Assembly (NCBI RefSeq): GCF_021869535.1
Contig: NW_026262668.1
Coordinates: 14,244,348-14,308,347 of the forward strand
Origin: Mytilus californianus
Taxonomy: Eukaryota; Mollusca; Bivalvia; Mytilida; Mytilidae
Length of the DNA: 64,000 bases
Direction: 5' to 3'
The notes below the pieces were generated by a model. It did no database searches, was not told where the DNA came from, and saw only the letters and a program-made list of their open reading frames with translations. Each line of letters opens with the position of its first letter. The first letter of the stretch is position 1. Below are positions 11,893 through 23,274 of the stretch, piece by piece. Made by a program: the position numbers and the translations under genes.

Positions 11893-11965
11893 TTCGAGCT
11901 TCACTGATGAGTCTCTTGTAGACGAAACTCGCGTTTGGCGTACACAATTTGTATCCTGGTGTTTA
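11893..11965 (+). repeat. R4 dispersed repeat fragment with hammerhead-like core
   Basis: Contains CTGATGA (11904-11910), a 4-bp stem GTCT/AGAC, GAAA (11924-11927) and GGCGTA, in hammerhead ribozyme order. The stem III equivalent is mismatched in this copy. It sits a few bases upstream of the family-Q element, in opposite orientation. Related copies are at 21893, 37735 and 49130. Confidence 0.55.
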
Positions 11966-12471
11966 TATGAGTTAATTTATTAACAGGAAAATTCATAAGA
12001 TAATACATTATGTGATTCATTATTGATTTTGTTCTGATTTTTTTTTCTTCTTCCGGCACTTTTATTTCCTACGTGTAAGTTTTGTTTCGCAAGATGTAGC
12101 TTAGGTTTAGGTGTTTGGTAATGAATATCGAACAGTTTATGCGCCTTTGAAAATGACCCTGCTTAACCTCATACTTTTCTTAGTAAGATTTATCTCACAG
12201 AACACTGTTTCCTTTGTGAATACATCTCCTCCGTAATCGTAAAAGTAATCAACAAATTTATTTTACCAAATTGCTCGTTATATTCTCAAGATGTTTTGTC
12301 CAATTTTGACCAAAGCGATGCCGATGAATATATTTCATATGAGAGTTACATTTAAGTGATATGTGAATGTATTGCATGAATGATAAGTGATAGAAACCTA
12401 AGGAATTTTGATTTTAGGTGATTGGTCGGAGGTAGACCAATGGTTACCATACTTCTATTCCACAGTCACCC
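11966..12471. other. Nothing recognised
   Basis: AT-rich non-coding sequence with no motif I can assign. Confidence 0.4.
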
Positions 12472-12783
12472 TTGGGGGTGAATCAGTATGAAGAAAAGTA
12501 TGATTGGATGAAACTAGTGACTTTGAGTAAATCGGAAGTAGCTTCTTATCAATTATACAGAAAATTGAGGTCGAAAGACTTTCAATTGTTCTCTGAACAA
12601 CTGGTTTTTAATTTTATTGATATTTTTATTAGATCTAATGATTATAATTATGTTTTTAGAGAGGTTATATTTTCGTTGTTAAGTTTATATGAAAATACAA
12701 ATAAGATAAAATTATGTAGTTTTTACTTCTTAAAAAAGTCTCTTGTACACTCTCTAAAAAAAATACATAAAAAATTAGAATAA
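12472..12783 (+). other. Unrecognised 103-codon open frame
   Basis: The frame reads from an ATT/ATG-class start to TAA. It is more protein-like than neighbouring frames (DWMKLVTLSKSEVASYQLY, then YLF/K-rich and SLVHSLKKIHKKLE). There is no signal peptide, domain, or clear acceptor or donor. It could be an old transposon-borne frame or chance in AT-rich DNA. The family-Q 3' end at 12880 lies close by but is not in an arrangement seen elsewhere. Confidence 0.25.
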
Positions 12784-12879
12784 ATAATCCCACCTGAAAA
12801 AAATACGGATTGTTAACATATCAATCGATTTATTTGATGAATTACTGATGTTTAATTCTCACCGACTAAGTAATTTGCT

Positions 12880-13185
12880 ACAGGTATAGGGGAGGGGCGA
12901 GATCTCACAAAACATGTTTAACCGCGCTGCATTTTTGAACCTGTTCCAAATCAGGAGCCTCTTGCCTTTGTTAGTCTTGTATGTTTTTTTTTGGAGTTTA
13001 GTGTGACGTCCATTTTCACTGAACTAGTACACATTTTTGTTTAGGGGCCAGCTGAAGCCCGCCTCCGGGTGCAGGATTTTCAAGCTGTGTTGAAGACCCA
13101 TTGGTGGCCCTGGACTGTTTTCTGCTCTTTGATCGGGTTGTTGTCTCTTTGACACATTCCCCATTTGTATTCTCAATTTTGAATC
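12880..13185 (+). mobile_element. Solo family Q PLE 3' end
   Basis: Plus orientation: GGTATAGGGGAGG, ACATGTTTAACCGCG, GTGTTGAAGACCCATTGGTG, TTGTCTCTTTGACACATTCC. There is no RT upstream, so it is severely 5'-truncated. Confidence 0.75.
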
Positions 13186-14160
13186 AAGGTAACAAACATA
13201 CACCGATGGGATCGAATGAACTCCAAAAGGAGCAAAAACGGATGTGTCGACATGGAAAGCGTCTCCTGCTATGCTTCTTGGTAACTTCCTGAAGCATGTA
13301 CGACTAAGACAAATTCAGACATTTCAATACACACTGAACTTTCATGATTTGTTTGATGAATGTGCCATATACACATACATAATGAATTAGATATTGCAAG
13401 AACAGTATATGAAAGGTCAGTTACATTATATATATAAGTTTCACCCTATCGATCGTTGTACAAACCGCATGGTAATATTTTGTTTTTCTTAAATTATCCG
13501 TTGAAAGTTATAGAACACCTAATCCAAGAATTCAAATATCGACAAAAAATTGAACGAGAGACCAAAAACACATTAAATCATGAACAGGAGTGGTCAAGAG
13601 CTAATTATTAGTGTTGTTCGCTCCAATATTTTTTCGATAGTTGAATTTTTTTTTGGATAGTATTTTCTTTTCATTACATTGACCATGCATGTTTTTAAAG
13701 GAAATATAGACGAAAATAAAAAGAACAGCATCTTCTGCATTCTTAACTCGTTTTGATGTAATGTTACTGATAAACTGATAATGTCTTGACAACACATATT
13801 GTTGTACGACGTCATAGGGCCGATATTTTTCGATTTTTTTCGCAGTAGCAATCATCGTAATTTATTTTACCGAGAAATTATGGTTATTCATTGCAACCAA
13901 TGAAATATATTATTTAAAAGCAAAAGGCCAACTCCCTAAGGCAAAGTTGGCCTTAGATTAATTTAGCCATTTTCAGGTCCTTTTAGACATATAGCGCCTC
14001 ATATTGTGAGATCTTATTCATCTATGGTTTTCAAGTTTGGGTGTTTTAGCGTTTTTTCTAAAGAAAAATTCAGAAAAGTGTCGGACTCTCGAAATTAAAT
14101 CAATTGTTATTTTTATAAAATCTGAATTATATTCAGTGTTAAATTACGTAAAGTAAAAAA
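13186..14160. other. No supported gene
   Basis: Two overlapping minus-strand frames at 13594-13855 read the same bases and show no domain. The rest is AT-rich and unassigned. Confidence 0.4.
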
Positions 14161-14705
14161 TATAATTGAGAATTGAAACGGGGAATGTGTCACAGAGACA
14201 ACAACCCGACCAAAGAGCAGAAATCAGCCCAAGCCCACTAATGGGTTTTCAACGCAGCGAGTAAACCCCGCAATCGGAGCTTTAGTTGTCCCCTAAACAA
14301 TAATGTCTACTAGTTCAGCGAAATAGACGCCACACTAAACTCCGAAACATATAAATGAACTAAAATTAAAAAAAAAAAAACACACACACAAGACTTACAA
14401 GTCTCATAAATGCGGCGATGTTCAACATGTTTTATGAGATCTCAACCCTTCCCTATACATCTAGCTAACGTGGAATAAACAAAACACAGCAATAGGCAGT
14501 TAAACCCAGTTTAAAAGAAGTCTGATTCCGATGTTAGAATAGGTAACAGAAGAAACTAAGTAAAATGACAATAACCAACATATATAAAAAAGGACTACTA
14601 GCATTTATTGACATGCAAGTTTCAGACCACAATTAAACTGATCGAAATATTATGTCTTCATCATATGAAAATCAAGCACAGTCCATCCTGTTAGGAATTA
14701 ATGAT
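14161..14705 (-). mobile_element. Solo family Q PLE 3' end
   Basis: Inverted family-Q 3' UTR, starting with AATTGAGAATTGAAACGGGG and ending in the ATGTCTTCATCATATGAAAA motif. No coding part remains. Confidence 0.75.
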
Positions 14706-15884
14706 TTCGTTCGTCTGTTTCAAAACATCAAGCTTTTTAAAAGACTGTTATAAATTAGAATTATATAAATAACGGAGATTATTAACGTTTAAAAAAATGG
14801 AGTGTAAGTGTCCTTGTTTTTGTGATAAAAGCAATAGAAAAATTGGGGGGAAATGATTCTCTCTAGAATGTTCATACATTTAAAATTGTCACCTGTATCT
14901 TTTCAAAAACTATGAAAAATAACAAGAATTTTATAAGATTGTCAAAAATGGCTTTTTAAACATAACATATAACATTATGAAAAGAAAAGTAGGGGTTGGC
15001 AGGCAAATATTTTTATTTGCACTAAATGGATAAAATTAGAGGATTCCAAATATTTGACAAAAAGTCTAATACAAGAGTAGCGAACATCCTTAAGTATACC
15101 TTATGGACAGCAACCATCTATCAAGGATGTCATAATAGGAAATACAAGCCCTTGAATACAGTAAATGAAAAGTATGTGAAAGGGGGCCCAAAAATAAGTA
15201 TCATTTTGTTATGTTTGGCTGAAAAACTGATCGAATATTAACAAAATCTTGTTAAATCTTAGAAGGACACATATTGAGAAATTGTTGATTCTTAGAAGTG
15301 TTTCAAAAACCATAATCATATGCTGATTGGGTAAAAGTGATGGTACAAAGTTACCATTGAAGTCCAGTTAAAACAGATTTAATACTATAAACTACTTGGA
15401 CAAAGACAAACTTGAAAAGATTTTGTATGAAAGCTAATATTTAAATCACTTTATTGGATTCTTGTTGGAAGATTATAGAAGTTAAAAACCAATAAAAGTT
15501 CAATGATAGAAAATACATAATTTATCTGAACTAGATACAATTTAAAGCGACAGTAGTTTAACCATATTCAAATCTCGTAAATCAATTAGAAAGAGACAAA
15601 TCAAGGTGATCGATAAACTGAAGTTGAAAGAATCAAGGAGCAAAAATTTTTAAACAGGAACACGGTTGGCAATTCCCCATGTTTTTTTCCTATTCTCACA
15701 CAGTGTACATGCACATATAATAACACGAAAAATGAAATAGGTGAACTCTGATAATGTAAATCATTCAGCGGTGACCTATACATCAACCCTTGAGATGCGT
15801 TCTTTATTTTTTGTTTTGTGTCGCTGATTTGTTGTCTCATTGCATATGCAAAATATCATTTTATTCAAATTCAATATTGAAAAA
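14706..15884. other. Mostly unassigned; small PLE scrap at about 15100-15165
   Basis: The scrap (CAACCATCTATCAAGGATGT, ATAGGAAATACAAGCCCTTG) matches the inverted RT C-terminal region also seen at 25690-25730 (family P). The 71-codon open frame across it (15026-15241) is therefore not a gene. Nothing else was recognised. Confidence 0.45.
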
Positions 15885-16065
15885 AAATGTGATAACAAAA
15901 ATACCGACCCCCAAGGTAAATTAAAAACGGGGAAGTCTATAAAACCTGACAAACCAAGGTTCGACCATATCAACTTACGAAACGATTGGAAAGCAACAAA
16001 CATGTTTCTGACTTGCAAGGTACATGCATTTTTCATAGAAAATAATGAGTTAGACCAGATTATAC
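15885..16065 (-). mobile_element. Diverged family T PLE 3' UTR fragment
   Basis: Inverted and decayed: AAAAATACCGACCCCCAAGG, AAACGATTGGAAAGCAACAA and CTGACTTGCAAGGTACATGC match the family-T tail. Open frames here are translations of the repeat. Confidence 0.5.
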
Positions 16066-16631
16066 CATATATTAAGTCATGTTACAATTAAATGAATGTC
16101 AATTATAAGTGCAACTGGTTTTTTTCAAGTGAAGTATATTTTTATTGTTTTCATGCATTTGATTCCAAATCATTTGTTGTTATTTGATTTTTTTACAATT
16201 TTGCCAGCATTCAATACGTTTCAATATACGTTGACCTTGACATGATATATCAAAGGCTTGCATATATTTTTTTAATATGTTTCAAATTAGTTTTTGCACA
16301 ATTTTGAGGACAAACGAGAAATTAAATTGAATGCAGCTTTTAATGTTGCATTTACCTATCGGGTTGCGAGATGTTGTGAACCCTTTGTTGGAGAGTACAA
16401 AGAGTGTACTTTTCTACTACACAGCTTCAATTCAAATGTTCATGTGTTCATAACATTGGAGTGTGTCATGTTTTGAAGTAAGGATTCAGTCAACTGTTAA
16501 CGTCAATGTTGGATGAGCGACGTGTTTTTTTTATATGTGAGACTATATTGATCCTAAAACGTAGTCTAATAAAAACTAATGACGTCACAACTACGAGATA
16601 TATAACATCGGCTAGAAGTATTTATTTATAC

Positions 16632-16736
16632 CAAACCAATTGCCTTCTGACACATTTAAGCGATGGGCGATATTGTATATAACTTTTTGATAGTAAACGA
16701 TTCCGTTAACAAAGAATCCTTCTCCGAAATTGTGAA
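16632..16736 (-). CDS. Second exon of an unrecognised secreted protein
   Basis: The acceptor is pyrimidine-rich (TCTCTTTCCAAG and, 5 nt on, TGCAG). Using TGCAG gives a 105-nt exon, phase 1 at both ends, ending at a GTATAA donor. It joins in phase to the signal-peptide exon at 16866-16947. The 34 codons include HNFGEGFFVNGIVYYQ and an N-glycosylation sequon, NVS. I do not recognise the domain. The alternative acceptor at AAG (exon start 16741) would shift the frame and reach a stop after about 28 codons. Confidence 0.4.
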
Positions 16737-16865
16737 CTGCACTTGGAAAGAGAAAGGGAAAAAAATAGAAAATCCAGATTAAAAAGCACTTCCCTACCAC
16801 AACTACAATTGTAGCCCTTGACAGAATGTGAAAATAATTTTTAGTTAAATTGAAGTCACACTTAC

Positions 16866-16947
16866 CTAAGCTGCCAGAGTATGACAGAATAAAAAATCCA
16901 AATATAAAACAGTATCTAAATTTTTTTAGGAGCCACATTAGTTTCAT
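16866..16947 (-). CDS. Signal-peptide exon (first coding exon)
   Basis: The ATG at 16947 opens MKLMWLLKKFRYC followed by the hydrophobic FIFGFFILSYSGSLG, a classic signal peptide. It ends at a strong donor (TTAG|GTAAGTG) in phase 1, as is usual for signal-peptide exons of modular secreted proteins. The next exon (16632-16736) has a matching phase. A PAN exon follows much further down the strand at 4.7 kb, but membership of one gene is unproven. Confidence 0.5.
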
Positions 16948-17570
16948 TTTCAGAATTTCAAATGAAAGTAGGAATTAAAGTCAATTAAAATCAATTAAAA
17001 ATCTCATCGATGAATAAGTATCAGTTTAAAATTCGTTAAAATTTAGTACATTTGATACAACTACGTCTATAAACTGTCAATCTTATGCAACTGTTGTGCT
17101 TTCCACAGACACACATAGAATCGAAACGTTACAATTGGTTGTTATTGAAAACAGCATTAATTACAACTAATACAGTGAAAAATAACGTCAAAATACCATT
17201 GACAATACACAGCAGTTCATAAACTGGATGAAATGATTTACTGGATGGGAAATTTCTGTTTGCATAATTTAAACATTTTCGTTGCATGATTTCATTTAAT
17301 CGTTCGAAAACAATGTATCGACTGCTGCGACAAAAAGATACAATTATTCATGGATGCAGCAATAATGGCCGAGTAAAGCAGAATATTAATATAAGATTAT
17401 TCAGCAAGAGTACAAAACATCTTACTGCTTTACCATTTACAAAATATGAATGCCTCGTTCAGGATTTAAAATCTCAAGAAGGAATTAAAAGCATTAGCCA
17501 AACCTTTTTCCTTAATAATCATCAACTTCCATAACATTATTTTGTTTAAGGAAATTAGAAATCATACAAT

Positions 17571-17706
17571 TATAATTTGAATAAAAAATAATTTCTTATA
17601 TTAACATATTAAAATATTCAATATGCTTGATTTCTAGAATTGTAATTTGAATAAAAAAATATTTCTTATTTTAACATATTAACATATTCAATATGCTTGA
17701 TTTTCT
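17571..17706 (+). repeat. Tandem duplication, 70-bp unit, two copies
   Basis: The unit TRTAATTTGAATAAAAAA...CAATATGCTTGATTT occurs at 17571-17640 and 17641-17706 with few differences. Non-coding. Confidence 0.75.
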
Positions 17707-18024
17707 TATTGACTCATTTGTTTGGTTTGGTGGACTTGTTTTCAATTGACAAACGGTTTTTATATGAAAACAAACGTTGCTCCTCCTCTTACATGTATCT
17801 GTTGTTCAATTATTTGTATAAAGCAGTCTAAAAACTAGAGGTTCTTAAAAAATAATGAATAGAAGCTAACATAGTTTTTAACCCACATTCCGCTATTTAC
17901 ATGATATCCTCTCACTGAATATTTTAATGTTTTGTGACCATGTTAATTGCTTTTATGATATTGAACACAAAAGATACAACAGATCAATGTGAGTCTCATA
18001 GAGATTCCTATTTTCAATGACATT
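17707..18024. other. Nothing recognised
   Basis: Non-coding spacer before a family-P relic. Confidence 0.4.
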
Positions 18025-18435
18025 TTGAATATCCTTCGTAAATTTTACAGACACCATCACAGGATGGTTAACCGTTATGGAATATCTGTTTCACAGCTGA
18101 CGACAGATATGTTTCAATTGTAGTAACCAAAATCCCGTCCTCTTTTTTCCATATTTGACCTAACGAATTAGACTTATCACCGGATTTGTACTAACATGAG
18201 CAACAGGACGGGTGCACCATTCGGATCAGGATCTGCTTACCCTTGCGGAGCACATGATCACCCCTAGTTTGTGGTAGGATTCGTGTTGCTCAGTCTTTAG
18301 TTTTCTATGTTGTGTTTTGTGTACTGTTGTTTGTTTTTTGGTTGTTTTTCGGTTTTTTGCCTGGGCGTTGTCACTGTATTTTCGACCTATGAGTTAGAAT
18401 GTACCTTTGGTATATTTCGCCTCCCTTGACATTGA
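18025..18435 (+). mobile_element. Family P PLE: RT C-terminus and 3' UTR
   Basis: ACCATCACAGGATGG, GGAATATCTGTTTCACAG and GATATGTTTCAATTGTAG encode the last residues of the RT (HH..., YGISVSQ, DMFQL, stop). The full family-P 3' UTR follows, to TTTGGTATATTTCGCCTCCC. It shows that the repeat seen alone elsewhere is this element's 3' end. Confidence 0.75.
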
Positions 18436-18454
18436 CAAAAAAAAAATGAAAACA

Positions 18455-18612
18455 ACGCTTTATTAATTTCCTTCCTCAGGAACGCCCAAACCCGAATATT
18501 TGAAAGCATAGGATGTATAAGAACCAAAACAGTTGAAGAGCTATATGATCGAAAAAAAAACTTAAAATGATAGCCAAATCCATTTAAGGTCAACTTTGCC
18601 TGATGCTTTATA
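18455..18612 (+). repeat. R5 dispersed repeat
   Basis: TTCCTCAGGAACGCCCAAAC, GAATATTTGAAAGCATAGGA, GTATAAGAACCAAAACAGTT and AAGAGCTATATGAT are shared with 38545, 51828 and 52178. The hammerhead-like half seen at 52178 is lost here. Confidence 0.65.
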
Positions 18613-18739
18613 AAAAAACTCTTGTGTGAACCAAACTATACGACCAAACAAATTATTACAAGGAGGAAATCCTGGATAATCATAGGTCTGTTCTATGTTC
18701 CTTTGGAATTTTAACCAAAGATGAAGAACTGGATATTCC

Positions 18740-19230
18740 TTTTAAAAATAAGAAGATGTGGTATAATTGCCAATGCGACAACTCTCCACAAGAGACAAAA
18801 TGACACAGAAATTAACAACTATTGTCAGCAATAAAAGGCCCCGAAATGACAAATGTAAAACAATTCAATCGAGAAAACTAACGGCCTGATTTAAGTACAA
18901 AATAATGAAAAAAAAACAAATCTGATATACAGCAACAAACGACAACCACTAATTTACAGGCTCCTGACTTGTAACAGGCACATACAGAATGTGACGGGGT
19001 TAAACATGTTAGCGGGCACCCAACCCTACCCCTAACCTGGGACAGTGGTGTAACAGTACAACATATGAACAAACAATAAAAATCAGTTGAAAAGGGCTTA
19101 ACTCATCAGATAGAAACAAAGCACAACAACAAGTAACAAAAACACAGAGTGGACGTGGCAGGGTACTTATACATCCCCACCACAAAAAGACACTAAGTAC
19201 AGATCTGAGAGAACTCGCAGTTACTGACAG
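18740..19230 (-). mobile_element. Solo family S PLE 3' end
   Basis: Inverted 3' region: AAGAAGATGTGGTATAATTG, GCGACAACTCTCC, CTGACTTGTAACAGGCACAT, GGGGTTAAACATGTTAGCGG. The same tail follows the family-S RT at 60.7-61.05 kb and occurs at 28.85 kb. The match of motifs is by eye. Confidence 0.6.
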
Positions 19231-19269
19231 CTAGGTCAAAGCCAATTACAACTAATTAAAAAATCTAAG

Positions 19270-19975
19270 ACAACTGTTTTGGATACCTAAACTACATAAG
19301 TGTCCTTACAAACAACGTTATATTGTTGGGTCTTCCAAGTGCTCCACGAAACCACATTCTAAATTATTAACCTCAATTTTATCAGCAATTAAAGCCGGTC
19401 TTCAAGGTTATTGGAAAATTACCTATTCTAGAGTTGGCATGAATCAGATGTGGATACTAAAAAAATTCTAAAATCTTTTAGAGTACATACACATGATACA
19501 ATCTAGAACTCTTTAATCTTGCAAAAGTATTAAAATGATTGAATTTTCTACACTTTACACAAGTATTCCCCATTCCACACTAAAAGACAAATTGAAAGAG
19601 TTGGTCCTGCTTTATTTAAGAAAAGAGAATGGCCTACGTTGACACACGATTCTTGTCTTAGGGAGGGATAAATTGTACTTTGTAAAAAAAATAACTCTCT
19701 GAACCTGAAAAAATACTATCTGAACCTGACATAAGCCAGATGCTTGATTTCTTGATTGACAACATATTTGTTACGTTTGTAAACCGTGTTTTTCAAAAAA
19801 CAATCGGCATTCCTATGGGAACCAACTGTGTTTCTTCTTGCCGACTTGTTCCTTTACTGATATGAGGCTCACTTCAGGAACTTTTTAGGAAGAAAGAAAA
19901 GAAGTTAGCAGTATCTTCAACTTCACTTTCCGCTATATAGATGATGTTCTCTCACTAAATAGTTCAAAATTTGGT
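19270..19975 (+). pseudogene. PLE-like RT relic, family P
   Basis: The plus-strand frames give FWIPKLHKCPYKQRYIVGSS, then a decayed TLYTSIPHS, MLDFLIDNIFVTF, IGIPMGTNC, DLFLY-TGA-YEAHF and finally YIDD (19934-19945) followed by VLSLN. There are several frameshifts and an internal A-rich patch. The copy stops abruptly after the palm and abuts a minisatellite. It is a dead fragment lacking both the N-terminus and the 3' UTR. Confidence 0.75.
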
Positions 19976-19987
19976 GTCTATTTTCAA

Positions 19988-20156
19988 CTGCGAGCATTCA
20001 TTGATGCAACATATAGAATATGGTTGTACTTGAACTGTGAGCTTTTTTGATGCAGCATATGTAGTATAGTTTTACCTTTACTGTGAGCCTCCTTTGAAGC
20101 ACAATATGCAGTATAGTTTTACTTGTACTTCGAGCATTCTTTGATGCACCATATTT
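19988..20156 (+). repeat. Minisatellite, about 46-bp unit, 3.7 copies
   Basis: Units begin CTGYGAGC and contain TTTGATGCANCATATG and AGTATAGTTTTAC. They lie exactly between a family-P RT fragment and the 3' tip of an inverted family-Q element. Confidence 0.75.
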
Positions 20157-20808
20157 AAAATTGAGAATGGAAATGGGGAATGTGTCAAAGAGACAACAAC
20201 CCGACCATAGAGCAGACAACAGCCGAAGGCCACCAATGGGTCTTCAATGCAGCGAGAAACTCACGCACCCGGAGGCGTCCTTCAGCTGGCCCCTAAACAA
20301 ATATGTATACTAGTTCAGTGATAATGGACGTCATACTAAACTTCAAATTATACACAAGAAACTAAAATTAAAAATGATACAAGACTAACAAAGGCCAGAG
20401 GCTCCTGACTTGGGACAGGCGCAAAAATGCGGCGGGGTTAAACATGTTTTTTGAGATCTCAACACTCCCCCTATACCTCTAGCCAATGTAGAAAAAACAA
20501 ACGTACAACAGTACGCACAGTAAAACTCAGTTTAAGAGAAGTCCGAGTCCGATGTCAGAATAGGAAACAAAAGAAAATAAACAAAATGACAATAATACAT
20601 AAATAACAACAGGCTACTAGCAGTTACTGACATGCCAGCTCCAGACCTCAATTAAACTGATTGAAAGATTATGTCTCCATCATATGAATATCAGGCACAA
20701 TCCCTCCTGTTAGGGGTTTAGTATTATACCGTCAAAAAATATAACCCGTGTCATGCCAACAACTGGTTTTAGAATAAATATGTTTAATTCCGATGCAAAG
20801 ACCATATA
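20157..20808 (-). mobile_element. Family Q PLE 3' UTR and terminus
   Basis: Near-identical in layout to 8695-9366. It continues the RT fragment at 20811-21562. Confidence 0.8.
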
Positions 20809-20810
20809 AG

Positions 20811-21562
20811 TTAATCAATATTAAAGCCAAAATATGCAATTTTTAATGACCTGACAACAGTATCGTAACTATATCCCTTCTTAATAAGTCTGTTTAAAGG
20901 TTTTGTTAGCTTTTGAGGTGAATACTGACATTTTTGTGCTTTGTAAAGAATATTACCATAAAAGATTGGATGTGAAATACCCGAACGTATAAGATGTCTG
21001 CATGTTGAGTTATATTTACGAATGATGTCCTTATACCGATGATAAAATTTAGTAAATGTTTTGACTAGTTTATGATATCGAAAACCCTGGTGTAATAATT
21101 TTTCAGTAATATATAAATTTCTCTCGCTAAAATCTAATACGTTGTTACATACACGAGTGAATCGTACAAGTTGAGATATATAAACACCATAAGATGGTGA
21201 CAAGGGAACATCACCATAAAAAAATGGATAAATAATGATAGGAAATGAAAAATCATCTCTTTTATCATAACTTTTGTATTAAGCTTCCCGTTAATGATAT
21301 AGATATCAAGATCGAGGAAAGGACAGTGGTCATTGTTAGTATTAGCTTCATTTAAAGTAAGTTCAACAGAATAAATTTCTTTAGTATACATACTGAAGTT
21401 GTCATTATTGAGAGCCAATACATCATCCAAATATCTAAAAGTATTGTTAAATTTTTGTATCAGATATTGTTTCGATGGGTCTTTGCTGATTTTAGTCATA
21501 AATTGTAACTCATAACAATACAAAAACAGGTCCGCAATAAGTGGTGCACAGTTAGTCCCCAT
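20811..21562 (-). pseudogene. Family Q PLE RT, 5'-truncated
   Basis: Begins inside GTNCAPLIADLFLY at 21562 and carries YLDD at 21433-21422, DGDVPLSPSYGVYISQL (with a frameshift just before it) and the complete C-terminal domain. At the codon where the 8.7-11.9 kb copy has TGA after DLFLY, this copy has TGT (Cys). Upstream of 21562 the sequence is unrelated, so this is a classic 5' truncation. Confidence 0.75.
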
Positions 21563-21892
21563 TTTAGTTTTTCTTAAACTTGATAGTTTTATTACATTAC
21601 CGGTATCTCGCAGTAAAGTTAGTTTTAGAATGATTTTAATTGTAAATATTTTCATGTTCCATGTGTGTTTTACATTGATTTGTCTTACTGTTGCCTTTAG
21701 TGACATATCTGATCAAAATTAAAAGAAAGCGGCAGCCATTGTCTTTCGATATATTGCAATTTTTCCACCTTTACCATGTTCATAGAATGAAGCACTTAAT
21801 GTAGAACTTTAATACTCTATTTTGATCACTAATTGTAACGACTCCGATTAATTTAATGCTAATTGTTTTTAATTACATAATGCATATAAATA
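21563..21892. other. Nothing recognised
   Basis: Unassigned AT-rich sequence adjoining the truncation point of the family-Q copy. Confidence 0.4.
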
Positions 21893-22145
21893 AACTCATC
21901 ATAGATACCAGGATTGAAATTTTATATTTACGCCAGACGCGCGTTTCGCCTACAAAAGACTCATCAGTGACGCTCGAATAAAAAAAATACTAAAAAGGCC
22001 AAATAAAGTACGAAGTTGAAGAGCATTGAGGACCAAAAATTCCTAAAAGTTTAGCCAAATACAGCTAAGGTTATCTATTCCTGAGGTAGAAAAGCCTTAG
22101 TATTTTAAAAATTCAAAGTATGAATGTGCCAAATATAGACATTCT
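21893..22145 (+). repeat. R4 dispersed repeat with hammerhead-like core on the minus strand
   Basis: Minus-strand order: CTGATGA (21967-21961), stem GTCT/AGGC, GAAA, stem CGC/GCG and then UA. This matches the layout of a minimal hammerhead. The downstream part (GAGCATTGAGGACC, AAATACAGCTAAGGTTATCT) is a repeat I recognise from mussels. No stem I is evident. Confidence 0.65.
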
Positions 22146-22842
22146 ATAAAATATGTATTGACCTATGAATGCCTTTTGGTTTTTTGTGTATTTTTAAACG
22201 CAACTGAGAAAACAAAAAGCGTCGGAGGTTTATTTCTAATTATAAACAGAAGGTGAGCAATCACAATTGGCGAATTAACACATGATGAAAAGTAAAAGAC
22301 TAGATGAACAATAGTCGACAAGCAGAAGAAGGGAAATTGAACGTAGACTAACACGATGATTTTCATCGTAAAATGACTTGCAGTGTTAGTTGTGTTCCAA
22401 TTCAACTACAACATCTTCGCATATCGATATAAGTCGCTTTTCTAAAAAGGAAGAAAAACCATTTGGAAAAAATCAAGTTGAAAATAAACACAATGCCAAA
22501 AATACCTATCGACAAACCATTGTCAAACAATTCAAACAAGAGATTAAAGATAGAAAAACACGACCTACAACCAATCGAGATGAATTCAGGTTTTTTCAAT
22601 CAAAGTTAGGCATTTAATACTCCCCGAAAAATATCTAATTTCTAAACAATTATGCAAATCGTCGTATCCTAGATTACACCAATGAAAGAAAAAAAAATAA
22701 ACAAATAACAGACAAGACCATCATAGAAAGAAATGACACAGTCACTTGAAATGTCTTATTTTGCACATAGAATAGTTAACACGTAATTATGTTTCCGTGA
22801 TGAAAAGTGAACCAAGATTTCATACTCATATACCACAGCGAT
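22146..22842. other. No supported gene
   Basis: Short frames at 22163-22617 on both strands lack motifs. AATAAACACAATGCCAAAAA at about 22483 may be a decayed PLE tail. Confidence 0.35.
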
Positions 22843-22872
22843 AAAGAGGTAGGGCCAATTTCCCCTGATTTT
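22843..22872 (+). repeat. Left terminal inverted repeat
   Basis: Thirty bases matching the reverse complement of 24821-24850 at 29 positions. Confidence 0.85.
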
Positions 22873-23274
22873 AATTTCACAGAAGGGCCAATTTCAAAAA
22901 AGTGCTGCAAGAATAAAATTTACGATAAAAACAAAAAATAAAAATGTTTTTTGATCAATATCTCGATTTTCATTTATTATGATATGTCGGAAAAATAGTT
23001 AATCTAACCCCCCAAAAAAGATGAAAGTCAAATATGCGGAATTTACCGTGTTTTTAGGTGGGAAAAACAGGGAATCTCCCGAGAAGGACATTTCAAACTA
23101 AAACAAAGTTTTTGTTTTTTGTTGTTGTTGTAATTTATATAATTTTTTTGAGGAAAAAAATGAAATTGGTTTAGTGTGTCCTTAATACCTAAAAAACTAC
23201 TTTTTTAATAAAAAAATGGAACATCACTAAATTGTACCTATATAGAAGCTTAATAACACATTTGAATTCAAGAG

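Noticed and set aside
13594-13855. Two overlapping minus-strand frames of about 85 codons
   Set aside because: They read the same bases in different frames without conserved motifs; chance openness in AT-rich DNA.
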